Below, piece by piece: positions 1 to 10,091 of a DNA stretch of 64,000 bases (position 1 is its first letter; each line of letters opens with the position of its first letter). The notes below the pieces were generated by a model that was not told the origin of the DNA, did not search any database, and was given only the letters and a program-made list of their open reading frames with translations. Origin of the DNA: Bryoerythrophyllum caledonicum (Eukaryota; Streptophyta; Bryopsida; Pottiales; Pottiaceae); the NCBI GenBank assembly GCA_963971425.1, contig OZ020523.1:11466867-11530866 (forward strand), in the 5' to 3' direction. A program made the translations under genes and the position numbers.

Positions 1-213
1 CTCCATCTCGCATCCATAGACCCTCAAAAACTTGGAAACATTCTTGCCATCAAACCTCCCTAATTTGTTGATGACAGTCTTCAAAGCCTTCGTAGCTCCT
101 TGTCCCGATGTATTAGCAGCTTGTTGGCCCATAAGCATTTGCATGGCCCTCATAAACTCCTCCGCAAGATTCTGACCACCTCCACCAACTCGAGTTCCTC
201 CAGAATCATCCAT
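1..213 (-). CDS. gag-like polyprotein, N-terminal part (partial)
   Basis: The first 71 codons of an open frame that continues past the window start. It begins MDDSGGTRVGGGG, has a glycine-rich opening, a methionine-rich helix (MRAMQMLMGQQ) and then LGRFDGKNVSKFLRVY. The last motif resembles the 'F.G.NV..FL..Y' start of the capsid region of plant Ty3/gypsy gag. It starts about 50 bases inside the LTR boundary, directly after the primer-binding site, which is where gag is expected. The start is the first in-frame ATG after the LTR. It is part of the retroelement and not a host gene. Confidence 0.6.
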   Translation of the reverse strand, partial: MDDSGGTRVGGGGQNLAEEFMRAMQMLMGQQAANTSGQGATKALKTVINKLGRFDGKNVSKFLRVYGCEME

Positions 214-245
214 CTTTCCCTCTTAACCAAATGCCCTAAAGCACT

Positions 246-261
246 CTCAGTGGAAGCACCA
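246..261 (-). other. primer-binding site of the giant-LTR element
   Basis: The plus strand ends in CCA two bases before the LTR edge at 264 (CTCAGTGGAAGCACCA), so the minus strand reads TGG... as expected for pairing with the 3' end of a primer tRNA. The position fixes both the orientation (minus) and the inner LTR boundary. I could not assign the tRNA species. Confidence 0.6.
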
Positions 262-1672
262 AATGTCGTGTAGAGAGTCTTTGCTTCAGGAAAACGCAGG
301 GTTCTTGGCTGCACTTAGTTTAGAGAGGAAAAGGGAGAATATGGAACATATAATTTTGTGTTCAAGTCCATATAAACTCATAAGTCCTCATTCAGCATAC
401 GAGAAAGACCTCCAATCTTCAACTTGTATAATAAAACTCGATGTACATATAATAAGACATGATGCAGATGTCTTGTAGAACTTGTCTCCCAAAAACTTAA
501 CTCAAAACATTAATTATCCTTAATCTAAATCAAGCCTTAATTAAACTCTGATTAAATTAACTAATTTCACTTAATAATAATTAATTAATAGTTAAGATAA
601 TTATATTTAAATAATATGATTAATCTTAATTAATCCACTTAATCTTAGTTAAACTAATTAATTACAATTAGACTAGTTAATCTTATTTAACACAATTAAC
701 CTTGATTAAGATAATTAATTCCCTAATTAACCACAATCCCACATACCCTTACCCTTACATACCCTAACCACTTCATACCCTTCTCCTATATACCCTTACT
801 CCCTTTGAAATCATTTCTCTAACCTCTCATTAAGTATTAAACCGAACTCAAACTCTCCTTTAAACTCTTGATTAACCTTCTAATTCAAAAGACCACTACG
901 GTTTCATACAAACTCGGAATGAGACGTGCTATAGCTACTTGAAAAGCCACTAAAATATACCACATACACACCAAATTTCACTTCCAGAAACTCATTTGGC
1001 CAGCCGCTATGTGCAATCAAAGTTACTTCTTACAAAAACTCAAGTCAGCTGACCCCTCTTCTTTCAAACTAGTGCTATGACTTCACAAAAGCTCGAAATA
1101 GAGCATAAGATAGCTCTTTGGAAAGCTATTTACAGTGTACAAACACTCACCAAATATTTCATTTAGACATACTTTGTACAACTCGCTACAAGGCTTCAAA
1201 CCTACTGCTCATGAAGACATGGGGCAGCAGACCCCCTTGTGTTCCACAAGGCGCCGTTCACTCATACTTTTAGCTCTAAGACCGAGTGATAGCTTCATAG
1301 AGAGCTAACAACAAGGGCTACAACATACTCAAAATCCAAAACAAACTACAACAAAAACAACCCGAGAGAGCCCCCGCAGTCCAACCCCTCCTTGGTAAGG
1401 AAGAACCCAACCCCGAAAACGGGGAAAAGAGCCAATCACAACTAACCTCAGCCCATTCAAAGGCCACATGGGCATCTTAAATCCCATTGGTTGCTCAAAT
1501 TCTCCCCCTTATCAACTCTTATCATCCCTCTATCCCTTCTATTCTTTGCATTTTTAAACACTAACTACCTGGTCATCAATCTAAAGACCGGGTTTCTTCA
1601 ACAACAACAACTAACTACAAATATATTAAGAAAAATAACAATAAATGGTCTCAACTTCAGCCCCTAGATGGA

Positions 1673-2104
1673 TTAAACATGTAAAAAGTCAAGAATCTCA
1701 CGAAGAACAGCAGCAATGTAACTCGATCGCCTTTCACTACCCAAGTGTCTGAGCGGGCCTTGAAGCCAAAGACGGTGACCAAGGTCATTGGACAAGCGGG
1801 TTACCATTTGACCTTCGTTAGTGTTTTGAAAACACCCTTCAAACACCACTTGATGGCCTTCGACAAGCACATCTCCAACCTCCAAGACGATTACTAAAGT
1901 TCTTGCCTCCGGTTGTAAACTTCTTAAACTTGTCAAAGGAACTTGCTGAGGATCAAAAGCGGTACGTGGTTGAACACGACGCTCAGAAGGCCCTGCTTCC
2001 TCTCGCTCACGTCGCCTTGATGTTGATGGTTGAGAAAGTTGAATTAGATCATCCGGTGACTGAGCTAAAGAAAACTCCCAATCATCAGGGTCTTGAGAAG
2101 CCAT
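1673..2104 (-). CDS. LTR-internal ORF, 143 aa, unknown function (copy 1)
   Basis: Open frame of 143 codons in element sense wholly inside the LTR. It starts at the first ATG about 90 bases after a TATA-like box. The protein opens with an acidic motif (QDPDDWEFSLAQ), then a basic serine/arginine stretch (QPSTSRRRER), AGPSERRVQPR, a hydrophobic strand (RTLVIVLEV) and a conserved C-terminal half containing VVFEGCFQNTNEGQM, GHRLWLQGPL and SSYIAAVLREILDFL. No signal peptide or membrane segment is visible. The same protein occurs at 40845-41276 with very few changes and at 4351-4773 with about 60 percent identity judged by eye, also open. I do not recognise a family. It could be a regulatory or accessory protein of the element, which is only inference. 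Confidence 0.6.
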   Translation of the reverse strand: MASQDPDDWEFSLAQSPDDLIQLSQPSTSRRREREEAGPSERRVQPRTAFDPQQVPLTSLRSLQPEARTLVIVLEVGDVLVEGHQVVFEGCFQNTNEGQMVTRLSNDLGHRLWLQGPLRHLGSERRSSYIAAVLREILDFLHV

Positions 2105-2189
2105 ACTATCAACCTATAGAAACTAAGAAGAAACAATCCAAACTAATAATGACCTGAAGTAATGCATAAGGCACGGCAACCATCTACCC

Positions 2190-2195
2190 TTTATA
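2190..2195 (-). promoter_or_regulatory. TATA-like box ahead of the LTR ORF
   Basis: Minus strand reads ATATAAAGGG about 90 bases before the ATG of the LTR ORF. The equivalent box is present in the other two LTR copies (41362-41367 and 4845-4850), so it is probably the LTR's own RNA polymerase II promoter. Confidence 0.45.
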
Positions 2196-3228
2196 TGTTT
2201 TTCGATAACTTCATCAAGAAGCTTGCCTTCCCTAACATTAACTCAATGACATTTCTTTAATTGGAAACGGCTAAGCAAATTTAAGTAGCCATAGATGCCT
2301 TTCCATCTAAAAGATGGTCCACAGTAAAATCAGATTAAGAAACAAACGACTTATCTGTAGTAGTATAAGACTATTGCAGGCTCGATGATAATCGCCAAGT
2401 TGCAGACTTGGTTGGCTGTTAGAGCCCGTTTGTTATCCGCCGACTGATTCCGAGTTCGAGTCTCATTGAACTCGTTGAACTGTTCGGGCGGCTGCGGCTT
2501 GGCACTTGCTAGTGAGAGCAGGAAAATAAGCAGCCAACTGGCCACCTACCTACCCCTGAGCTAGAGACAAGAGATGCAGTACATCCAAGCTAGGCTAACA
2601 AGCTCCAAATGTTCCCACATTGAATTAAACTGTAGGTCACTCTACGACCACACTTTTTGTATCTATATTATCTTTTTACATAGTGTAGTAATTTTCAACA
2701 CGACAACGCTGTCGAGTAGCGAGAGTTTTCTTTGGGAAATCGCGGAGATCCTAGCTGCTGCTAGAAATGGTTTGAGAACAAAGGTTGTCTCCAAATAAAT
2801 CTCTAGTCTTGACCACGAATTCCTCTTGTCTTCAAGTCTTTAGTCTTCACTCTTCATTCTTCAGTCTTCAATCTTCAAACTCCTCCCCGTCGGCCTATCC
2901 TGTGGTGGTTCTAAAGGGTTAAAGGTAAGGGTAGGTGATAAGAAACCACGGTCTCGGACGGGTAAAACGGGACGGCCAAACCACGAGCTGACCGTCCGAA
3001 AGATTGGCTCCTAAACTTCAAACCCACGGTGACCAGCAATCGCGCCTCACCGGTGGGAACAACATAAACACGACCGTGTGGGCCATTAACCCCACTTCGC
3101 CGCAACAAAGTTTACGAAGCAGAATTGAAAAACAACTAGCCTCCAAAACTGGCTGGGAATAACAAATAAAGACAACGAGCCTCCAAAGCCGGCTAGGAAT
3201 AACAAAGCCACAAGCCACAACACGCGAG

Positions 3229-3273
3229 TCTTCTTGTCTTCTTATCTTCAAGTCTTCATGTCTTCTTATCTTC
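3229..3273. repeat. TCTTC-type short tandem repeat
   Basis: Irregular TCTTC/TCAAG repeats within the diverged solo LTR. A related run of TCTTCA units lies at about 2823-2879. Confidence 0.6.
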
Positions 3274-3379
3274 AAGTCTTGAAGTGTTCAAAAACACAAA
3301 AGACCTCCCAAAGTTCTTTACCACACTAGCTGCGAGCTTCTAATTGATGCCACAGATGGTTCGAGCCGCCAAATGTCAA

Positions 3380-3990
3380 GTGCTATAACTTTTTGGAAAG
3401 CTGGTGCAATAAACTAACACCCTCCAAAATCTCAGGTTATTCTAAACTACCTTCTAAAAGTTAAGGAGGTTCAAAGTTTGTGCCTTCTTATGTCGATGGC
3501 AGCAAACCCTCTCCAACTTCGGCGGCTATAACTTCTATACTACGATTCTAAATGAGCCGTATAATAGCTTTATAGAAAGCTAGTTTAATAAGCTACAATT
3601 CCTCTAAATTTCACTTCAAACTAATCTACTAACTAAAAGTTATGTGAGCTTAAAACTCACGCCTCTTCACTTCCAAGATAGCAGAACTCTCTTCTACTTA
3701 GATGACTATAACTTTTTCATAGCACACTTAAATGAGTCGAGTGATAGCTTCTTAGAAAGCTAGTTCAATGAGGTATACTTCTCTCAAATTTCAAGTCCGA
3801 ACACAAAGTATCGAAGCCATGGTGAAGGCCCGAAGTTGCTGCTCCTTTAATTGGGTAGCGGCCAACTACTCCTCACTCAATCTCTCATAACTTTTGCGTA
3901 TGAACTCCAAATTGAACAAAAACACCGCTCAAAGAAGCGCAACTTCACAAGGAACAACTTCACAAATTTTCATAACATTCTCATAAAAAA
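3380..3990. repeat. Diverged tandem units of about 180 bp inside the solo LTR
   Basis: The phrase 'ctATAACTTttt' followed by 'gagt/gc..TAGCTT..TAGAAAGCTAGTT' recurs near 3380, 3523, 3704 and 3886, with spacings of about 143, 181 and 182 bp. The better preserved LTRs show similar units near 900, 1070 and 1257. The long LTRs therefore grew partly by internal duplication. Confidence 0.5.
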
Positions 3991-4350
3991 CGAGTACACA
4001 CCGCCCGATCTTCCTCTCGGGAATTTTTTTACAGCACTCTCTACACACCAAAAACACACACCAAGAGGAAAGGAGAGTCGCCCCTTATCCTTCCACATCA
4101 GCCCATGGCTAAGCCACATGGGCATCTAAAGCCTATTGGTTAACCTCCAAAAGCACTCTAAAGTCTATCAAGTTAAGATAGGAAAGAAACCCCAACCATT
4201 GGGCTTCAAAAGGTGTGGTTCCAAAAGAATTCTAAGACGGTCAAATTTTTTCTTAGTTTCTTTTCTTTTTCTTTCTTGGATCTTGATCTAATGTAAACAT
4301 AAACACATAACAAACTCCTATATTAACAACTAAATGGATTCTACCTTCAT

Positions 4351-4773
4351 CTAACTGTATAAAAACTCTATAATTTGACGGAGTACCGCTGAAACATAAC
4401 TTGCTCTCCGTTCATCGCTTAAAAAGGTCAGCGGCCCTCGAAGCCAAAGACGGTGGCCCATCTCATTAGAAAAGCGACTCACCATTTGGCCTTCATTGGT
4501 ATTTTCAAAACACCCTTCAAACACCATCTGACGGCCACCCGTCAATGAAGCTTCAGCCTCCAATACAATCACTAGAACTTTCGCGTCCGGTTGTAGATTC
4601 ACAAATGCAAGTTGCCGTAGACTTGGATCTGGACGTGGTTGAACACGACGCTCGGAAGGCCCCGCTTGATCTCGCACTCGCCGTCTGGAAGTTGATGGCT
4701 GAGAAGATTGAAACGGATCCTCCGGTAATTGCGATAACGACAACTCCCACTCATCTGGATCTTGAGAATCCAT
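4351..4773 (-). CDS. LTR-internal ORF, 140 aa, unknown function (diverged copy)
   Basis: Diverged relative of the ORF at 1673-2104, at the same place in its LTR, about 76 bases after a TATA-like box. Shared blocks include SQDPD.WE.SL, QPSTSRRR, AGPSERRVQPR, LVIVLE, VFEGCF.NTNEGQMV, GHRLWL.GPL and SY..AVLR.I..FL. Many of the differences are conservative (E/D, I/V, K/R) and the frame is open from end to end, although the surrounding LTR has drifted far. Function unknown. It may be a fossil reading frame that simply has not yet broken, but that is less likely at this level of DNA divergence. Confidence 0.55.
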   Translation of the reverse strand: MDSQDPDEWELSLSQLPEDPFQSSQPSTSRRRVRDQAGPSERRVQPRPDPSLRQLAFVNLQPDAKVLVIVLEAEASLTGGRQMVFEGCFENTNEGQMVSRFSNEMGHRLWLRGPLTFLSDERRASYVSAVLRQIIEFLYS

Positions 4774-4844
4774 ACTATCAACTCTAAGCTATCCAAGCTA
4801 TTGGCTTGAAGCAAATCATGTGAGGCAAAGAAACTATCTTCTTT

Positions 4845-4850
4845 TTTATA
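4845..4850 (-). promoter_or_regulatory. TATA-like box in the diverged LTR
   Basis: Minus strand reads GATATAAAAAAG about 76 bases ahead of the ORF start at 4773, in the same relative position as the TATA-like boxes of the other two copies. Confidence 0.4.
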
Positions 4851-5523
4851 TCTCTCAGTAACTTCTTTAAGAAGCTTGCCTTCACTGAATTACTCAAATA
4901 GCCATAAATAATTCTATTTTAACTAAAAGTAGCCCGCATCAAAAGATCTGGCTAAAGGACAAGGTCGCGACATTGTACAGTCCCTCAACAGTTGTATAAA
5001 GCCACCTTGAGTCCACTAATGGTCGCCAAGTTGCGGACTTGGTTGGCTGTCAAGGTCCGTCGACTGTTGCCTGCCGGTTCCGGGTTCGAGCTTTATCAAA
5101 CTCGTTGAACGGCCTGGATAGTTGCAACTTGGTACTTGCTAGTGAAAGCAGGAAATAAGCAGCCAACCGGCCACCTACGCTTCCCTGAGCTACAGTGACA
5201 AGATGCAGGCTTCCAAGTTATGCTAACAAGCTCCGGTTACCCCCCCCATTGAACCAAACCGTGGATTTCTCCACGACCCCAACCTTTTGTATCCTTCTCC
5301 TCATATTCTATCCGATGTCTAAGGCAACATCTTTAATATTTTCACACAATATATTAATTTACAACGCGACAACGCTAACTCGAAGGACGGGTTTATAACA
5401 AGCGACCTTGCTTGCCCCTAGACCTCGATAGTTGTAGGGTTTCTAAATCCAATCTTCCATTTGGAGAAGCCCAAGCGGTTGGTGTTTGTTAAAGGGAGGT
5501 TGATCTACAAACTCTCTTTCACA

Positions 5524-5559
5524 TAAACCCTAGAAACCCTAGAAACCCTAAGAAACCCT
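5524..5559. repeat. Telomere-like AAACCCT motifs
   Basis: Four AAACCCT motifs in 36 bases (spacing 9, 9 and 10). The motif is the complement of the plant-type telomere repeat TTTAGGG. Such short interstitial runs also occur as 'telo-boxes' in plant promoters. No gene is visible next to it. Confidence 0.6.
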
Positions 5560-5738
5560 GATTTGCTCAAAATACCTTGTAAGACCTCAAATCACGTTGG
5601 ATTTTATTGGCTAGCTCATTGTTTGTACATGGCAAAGTCTCTCCAACTCAATGTGACCTCAAAACCTCTACAACTCCTTAAAATCTAATCGTGTCTAGGC
5701 TCTAACTCTAAGTTCCAAGTTGCAAGTGTGTGAGAGTC

Positions 5739-5754
5739 TGAGAGAGAGAGAGAG
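5739..5754. repeat. (GA)n microsatellite
   Basis: About eight GA units. The stretch 5376-6040 around it contains no coding sequence that I can support. Confidence 0.7.
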
Positions 5755-5792
5755 CTCCAAGCTCCCCCTCCATGTACACCAAATCCTAACTG

Positions 5793-5975
5793 AAGTCATC
5801 CGGCGGATGAACACTGACTGGATGGAAGTCATCCAACTGCCCATGTTCATCCAATTGACGGATGAAAACTAGTTAGGACGGAAATCATCCGCCTGGCTAG
5901 GTTTCATCCGACCAACCAAATGGATGAAACATTGTCCAGGACAGGAATCATCCACCTGGCCAGGTTCATCCACTA
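5793..5975. repeat. Tandem repeat, units of about 60 bp with ATCATCC / GGATGAA
   Basis: Three to four degenerate units starting near 5793, 5823, 5880 and 5943. Each has a GAA(G/A)TCATCC opening and a TTCATCC core, and some also have GGATGAA. The inverted relation of CATCC and GGATG means the units can form short hairpins. Confidence 0.6.
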
Positions 5976-6039
5976 GAGAGCTAAAAAACTCATCGGGAGT
6001 CCAAAAATGAAAATTACTACCCTTGTCCTCTAATCCTAG

Positions 6040-7460
6040 TTCTCCGCTTAACAGTGTTCAAGTGGGCAAGGATTTTCTTGGGTGCCATGCGGGGGAAGAT
6101 CACTGTCGATTAGGCGTCATTGATTCAAGACCTAGTGGAGGGATTGGTCAAGGGCCTCCATCAGACAAGGAAAACCGGATTGCCGCTTCTGTCTTACCTA
6201 ACCCATCTCGACATCAAGCACGATTTGCTGAAGCTAGTAGAGCAAGACGAGTATGAAGAACTTCTGAACATTCAGAAATATGGCGGATCGGAAATCGACT
6301 CCAAAGACAAGACCGAAGCTGCAGAGCCGTCCCCGGTCGAAACTCCTCAAACCCGGAAGCAAAGTCGATCGGTGGAGCTGAAGGCGGAACGAGCGGAATT
6401 GCCACCGACCCAAATAGACACGATCTCCACGGATCTGGCAGCGGCAAGCCCATCCACATGATCGCCACGAGTACCGAATGTTGAGCCTCCGAAACTCTGC
6501 GGAAAACCGTCACAGAACATTATGGAGTTACTCAAGCACTTAGCCTGGAGGACCTCGATGCTCAACCAGTTCATTGCAGACAGCTCGTAGATGATGTTCG
6601 AGATCATGAACAAGCTCAAGTTGGATCAGGTATTAGAGGTTATGGCCCGATTAAAAGACCTCTGTTACGTCAAGGCCCGGTTGACCATGTTAGAGCGAGA
6701 GAGCGCCCAGAGTGAGAGAGCGCCCTGAGGCATTGGAGATGAGCGCAAGGTCAGGCCTCCTACTCTCCAGGGTCCGGAAGTAGCTATAGGGGTGGAAAAT
6801 ATTGTAGAGGAGGGCCTGGTATTCCCCAGTAGATGGAAATTTCGTCCAAACCAGATTCCGGTTGCGGTCGGAGTTTGCCTCCACGATTAGGATCAAAAGT
6901 TAATTTTGTACGTCCAATAGGCAGTCCGAAGATAACTACAGAGTTGGGAGGAAGAGAGAGTTGAATCGAACCTAAAGGATGTTGTAGACGGATTGAACTC
7001 TGCGTGCCCGCATCCGGATGGCCATCCGGGTGATGTGAGAGCAACGATCCGGACACAACATTGTACACCGGTTAGATAGTAGGATAGTGGGTGTCCAGCC
7101 ACTTTAAGTCACGGGATAGTGAACGTCCGGACTCTTGAACTACCGGATAGTGGGGCATCCAGCCACTCGAAAGAAAAGGATCAGTGGCCTTCCGGCCACT
7201 TGTTTAAATAGTCCGGAAGACCTCTGGGGAGTACAGAGTTTAAAACCAATCTCCATGGAATGATGTAAGATAATAATAGAATGCTTTAGCTTAATCCGGA
7301 TTGGTAGACGGATCCGGAAAGAAGTAGAACCCTAGGGATAAGTTAAAGTAGTAAAACCGGTATACATAGGGGGTGACTATAGTTCTAAGCAAGGAAAATA
7401 TTAGGTCTCTGTGGGAACAATCTGGTGCGGATTACTATTGGACTACACTTAAACCATTTT
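6040..7460 (+). mobile_element. Family X element, plus-strand fragment (copy X1)
   Basis: Fragment of the CCGGA-rich family X. The plus strand carries the end of ORFa and the first part of ORFb (about 6065-6460, including QDLVEGLVKGLHQTRK and EQDEYEELLNIQKYGG), a later ORFb part (about 6490-6720, including NIMELLKHLAWRTS), then the LTR-like terminal region (about 6800-7460) with CCGGATCCGG-type motifs and CTGTGGGAAC near its end. The pieces match minus-strand copies at 42.0-48.6 kb. The element is broken, with several breaks. Superfamily uncertain: an LTR-retroelement gag-like region is my best guess. Confidence 0.6.
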
Positions 7461-7474
7461 GAGTGTATTTTGAA

Positions 7475-8330
7475 GGAATACTGACCCTAAGATCTATGAC
7501 AAATAACTCAAACGCGTACCAATCGATAGAATACGGTGTCCACTTGCGCTTCTCCTTTATCCATGTCTGGAATGGAAGCTTCTAATCACGTAGGAAGATT
7601 TCCCCAGCCCGTTCTGAGAATCAATCTCGCATGACATGATGGTGATTGTCTTCTATGTTGTCAAAAGTGCCGACACCTCAAATCTGTAGCCTACGATCGG
7701 TATCCAACGTCAAAATAGGCCTAAAAGCCTTGTCGATATCCGACCCTCGCCCAAGACCTACAGTGGACGCACTCTTTGGATAGTCTGGTGAAGAGAGCGA
7801 TGTTATCGACTCCAGGTAGTCATCATAAACACAACCCCCTAGAAAACTATCCACGAAAACTATCTAAAAGGATAAGGGTAAGAACGGGCAGCTTGCATTT
7901 GCAAAATCACTAGACTATGCAATTGAGCGATCATCACTTCCGGCAATCACAATTCCAACAACCACCCCTTAAAAAGGCCATGCCAATCATCACCTCGACT
8001 TCACTTCTACAATATGCCTATCATAAACTAGTAAGAAAGATAAACGGGACCACTAAAAAACTTCGGCAACAACAACCTGCAACACAAGGGAGGTACCATA
8101 AATAGAATTCATAAATTTTAAACCAAATCCTCTCCCTCAACAACATTAAAGCAGAAATTGAAAAGGTTTGCGCCATTGGCACACGCCTGCAATGGATGAC
8201 CCCAAGTAGCAACACCTACAAAACAAAGGAAAATACTTATAGTGTTTTTCCAACGTCTAAACTAAAGAAGTAGTGGGACAATTGATTGCGGTATTCAAAA
8301 ACACAAACTTTTCCAATTTAAATGGCTACA
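7475..8330 (-). repeat. Repeat family Y, copy 1 (degraded)
   Basis: Matches 50755-51575 along its length. In the minus-strand reading both copies preserve peptide blocks such as AF.PIL.LDT and GTFDNIED..H.VMRD, so this is the remnant of a coding mobile element. This copy is broken in several places. Boundaries were judged by eye. Confidence 0.5.
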
Positions 8331-8564
8331 ATGAGTGATATAACACTCTGTCGTAGTATGCGTTGGCAAGTATTCACATCTTAACACAAAGATACCCTTA
8401 AGGTAATCATTCCCACAGAGAGTCACTGAGAACTACAACGACTAACATCAAGCCACGATCTGTACAATGTCAAATATACAATAGATACATCAAAAGAAAG
8501 GAGAGAAGGGTTTAGATCACAAGGTGTCAGTGGTAATTACACCAACCGCCTCACCCAAGTGTTT

Positions 8565-8619
8565 TACATGGCCTGGATCGTACATGGCCCGGATTGTACA
8601 TGGCCCGGATCCCACATGG
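8565..8619. repeat. 16 bp tandem repeat, three and a half units
   Basis: Units of the form TACATGGCCCGGATTG repeated with one or two changes each. Confidence 0.75.
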
Positions 8620-9313
8620 ACTTTACAACTATGTACATTATGGACATCCGGGATACTTGCGTATCCAAAGAGTGTTTTATCACCATGAACGACGGTTCAC
8701 GGACTCAAACAAATTTTAGTAAACGACAATTCTTCCTCACAGTTTCTCCAATCACTCCTACTCACTAACTTGGGATGGTTGTGGTGTCACTGGGTTCCCC
8801 CCGTAAGAGGGAATAAGGCTTGGGCTTTAAGGACTAACACTACTCTGGTGGCAAGTACGTGGTTTACCTACCATTCGAGCTGTTAGACCTTCCTTCACCT
8901 CAGAATCAGCTAAAGGAGTAGTACCTAGCGGAATCGCCTAGCCCTTAGCCTCGGGAATACCCGATTCTACTCCTTTTCTTCAGGAAACAAAGTCCTCCTC
9001 CTATTACTCCGATGGTCACCTCGCAAAGGGGTTAGTTGGATCTCCATTCTTTTCTCAAGATAATCCGAGCTGTTAGAGTCGTTCTGGGCTTACTACCCTT
9101 GGGTCAAGCCAGTCTACTCTGTCCTCAACACAAAGGATTAATGGTATGTAATGCTCCTATGGATCAACCTATTCGACCAAAGGTTGATGCATCCGGGATC
9201 CAAAGTACATCCTCACAATCGATGACATCCTGCCGCTGACCGGTCACACAAGACATATCAAGACTCCTTCCTCATCCGTCACTCCCCCCTCGTCCTCCCC
9301 TAACCACTGATAA

Positions 9314-9478
9314 TCTCACCTGTTATTCCCATCCACCCGGACTAACTCTACTTGATGGAACAAGGAAACAATTACAAGGGGTCAGAGTTAGAGTCACGCC
9401 CAACTAACAATCTAACCATCTCACCTGTTATTCCGATCCACTCGGACTAACTCTATTTGATGGAACAAGGAAACAATA
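9314..9478. repeat. Duplicated 60 bp segment, 106 bp apart
   Basis: 9314-9373 and 9420-9478 are near-identical: both begin CTCACCTGTTATTCC and end TGGAACAAGGAAACAAT. Local duplication in otherwise unclassified DNA. Confidence 0.75.
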
Positions 9479-10091
9479 ACTTTGACGGTTAGTATGGACT
9501 TGAGGAGTGGACTACTTGAGATGGTACTCACAATCATATAGAATCCGAGCTCTCCAACCGTCAAAGGTTTTCTGAGAGCGTAGGTTTAGAATTAAACTGA
9601 AAGCAAGTACACACATCAAGCAGTGAAGAGAGAGGCCACGAGACTCCTCTCTTATACTGCCAAGGACTCACACAAGAGTCCAAACTCAAAAGATACCTTC
9701 TAACTAAAAACGGTGACATTAACTATTCTTGGCGGCGGTGCTGCCACTCCCCATGACGTGCACCGTCAGAGGTCATTTATTACACAAAACCCAAGGCAAA
9801 ACCAAGTCAAAACCAAAGTCAACTGGGGGCCAAATCCCGGACTGAACAGTGACCTACAAACCAAGATCCTGGCCTACTTCCGGGCCAGCTCCTCGAATCT
9901 CTTCCGCTCCTCCCTCCTCTTGCGCTTCTTGAGACTCCGGCTTGAAGTCGGGGTGGGCGCGGCTACTACAAGTGCCACCAATGGCGTAAACACATTGGTG
10001 GGAGGCGTGGGTTGGGTAGTCGTTGCCCTCAACAAGGTTTCCCTTGAAGGCAAGGAGGAATCCGGGCCATCCGGAGTAAGTGGCACGGTAG

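Larger units (their letters stand above)
1..2705 (-). mobile_element. LTR retroelement with giant (2.44 kb) LTR, cut by window start
   Basis: Minus-strand LTR retroelement whose interior runs off the left edge. Reading leftwards, a 2,442 bp LTR (2705 to 264) is followed by a two-base spacer, a primer-binding site (261-246) and the start of a gag-like frame (213 to 1). The LTR has perfect 7 bp inverted ends, TGTCGTG and CACGACA. The gag start contains GRFDGKNVSKFLR, similar to the N-terminal part of plant Ty3/gypsy gag proteins, so Ty3/gypsy is the likely superfamily (inference). The rest of the element and its other LTR are not visible, so wholeness and age cannot be judged here. A near-identical solo LTR at 39439-41877 suggests recent activity of the family. 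Confidence 0.8.
264..2705 (-). repeat. 5' LTR (2.44 kb) of the giant-LTR element
   Basis: Long terminal repeat with TGTCGTG...CACGACA ends. It is almost identical, apart from scattered substitutions and single-base gaps, to 39439-41877. In element sense it contains a TATA-like box (2195-2190), an open frame (2104-1673), then a roughly 1.4 kb AT-rich part with two or three diverged copies of a unit of about 175-185 bp (near 900, 1070 and 1257, each with a 'gctat.act ... agagctAt' core). It abuts another LTR of the same family after only the four bases ACGC. Confidence 0.85.
2710..5371 (-). repeat. Diverged solo LTR of the giant-LTR family, flanked by ACGC
   Basis: A 2.66 kb sequence beginning TGTCGAG and ending CGCGACA, flanked by the direct repeat ACGC (2706-2709 and 5372-5375). 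It aligns with the LTR at 264-2705 in its ORF block and in the part beyond it (for example both have GCTAACAAGCTCC and a TTTTTGTATC-like stretch), but differs strongly elsewhere. No internal retroelement sequence accompanies it, so it reads as a solo LTR left by recombination. It is clearly older than, or from a different subfamily to, the two near-identical copies. It lies immediately beside the LTR ending at 2705. Confidence 0.7.
8340..9700. other. Gene-free stretch of unclassified repeat-like DNA
   Basis: No open frame with a recognisable product. Contains CCCACAGAGAG near 8413, similar to the family X terminal motif, a 16 bp tandem repeat (8565-8619) and a 106 bp-spaced duplication (9314-9478). 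Probably decayed mobile DNA. Confidence 0.4.

Noticed and set aside
1903-2157. Plus-strand frames antisense to the LTR ORF (also 4545-4787 and 41075-41329)
   Set aside because: They follow from the minus-strand ORF; the N-terminal parts do not align between the diverged copies.
2390-2476. tRNA- or SINE-like look: GAGTTCGAGTC (B-box-like) after GGTTGGCTGTTAGAGCC, also near 5034-5110 and 41562-41648
   Set aside because: No cloverleaf could be formed by hand and the spacing and A box are poor; it is part of the LTR and not a tRNA gene.
2351-2545. Minus-strand frame of 64 aa beginning MASWLLIFLLSLASA, like a signal peptide, in the giant LTR (also 41523-41717)
   Set aside because: Present only in the two near-identical copies; the diverged LTR does not keep it, so it is probably fortuitous.
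8565-9478. Regular short repeats considered as a CRISPR array
   Set aside because: Units are adjacent or few, without unique spacers, and the host is a eukaryote.
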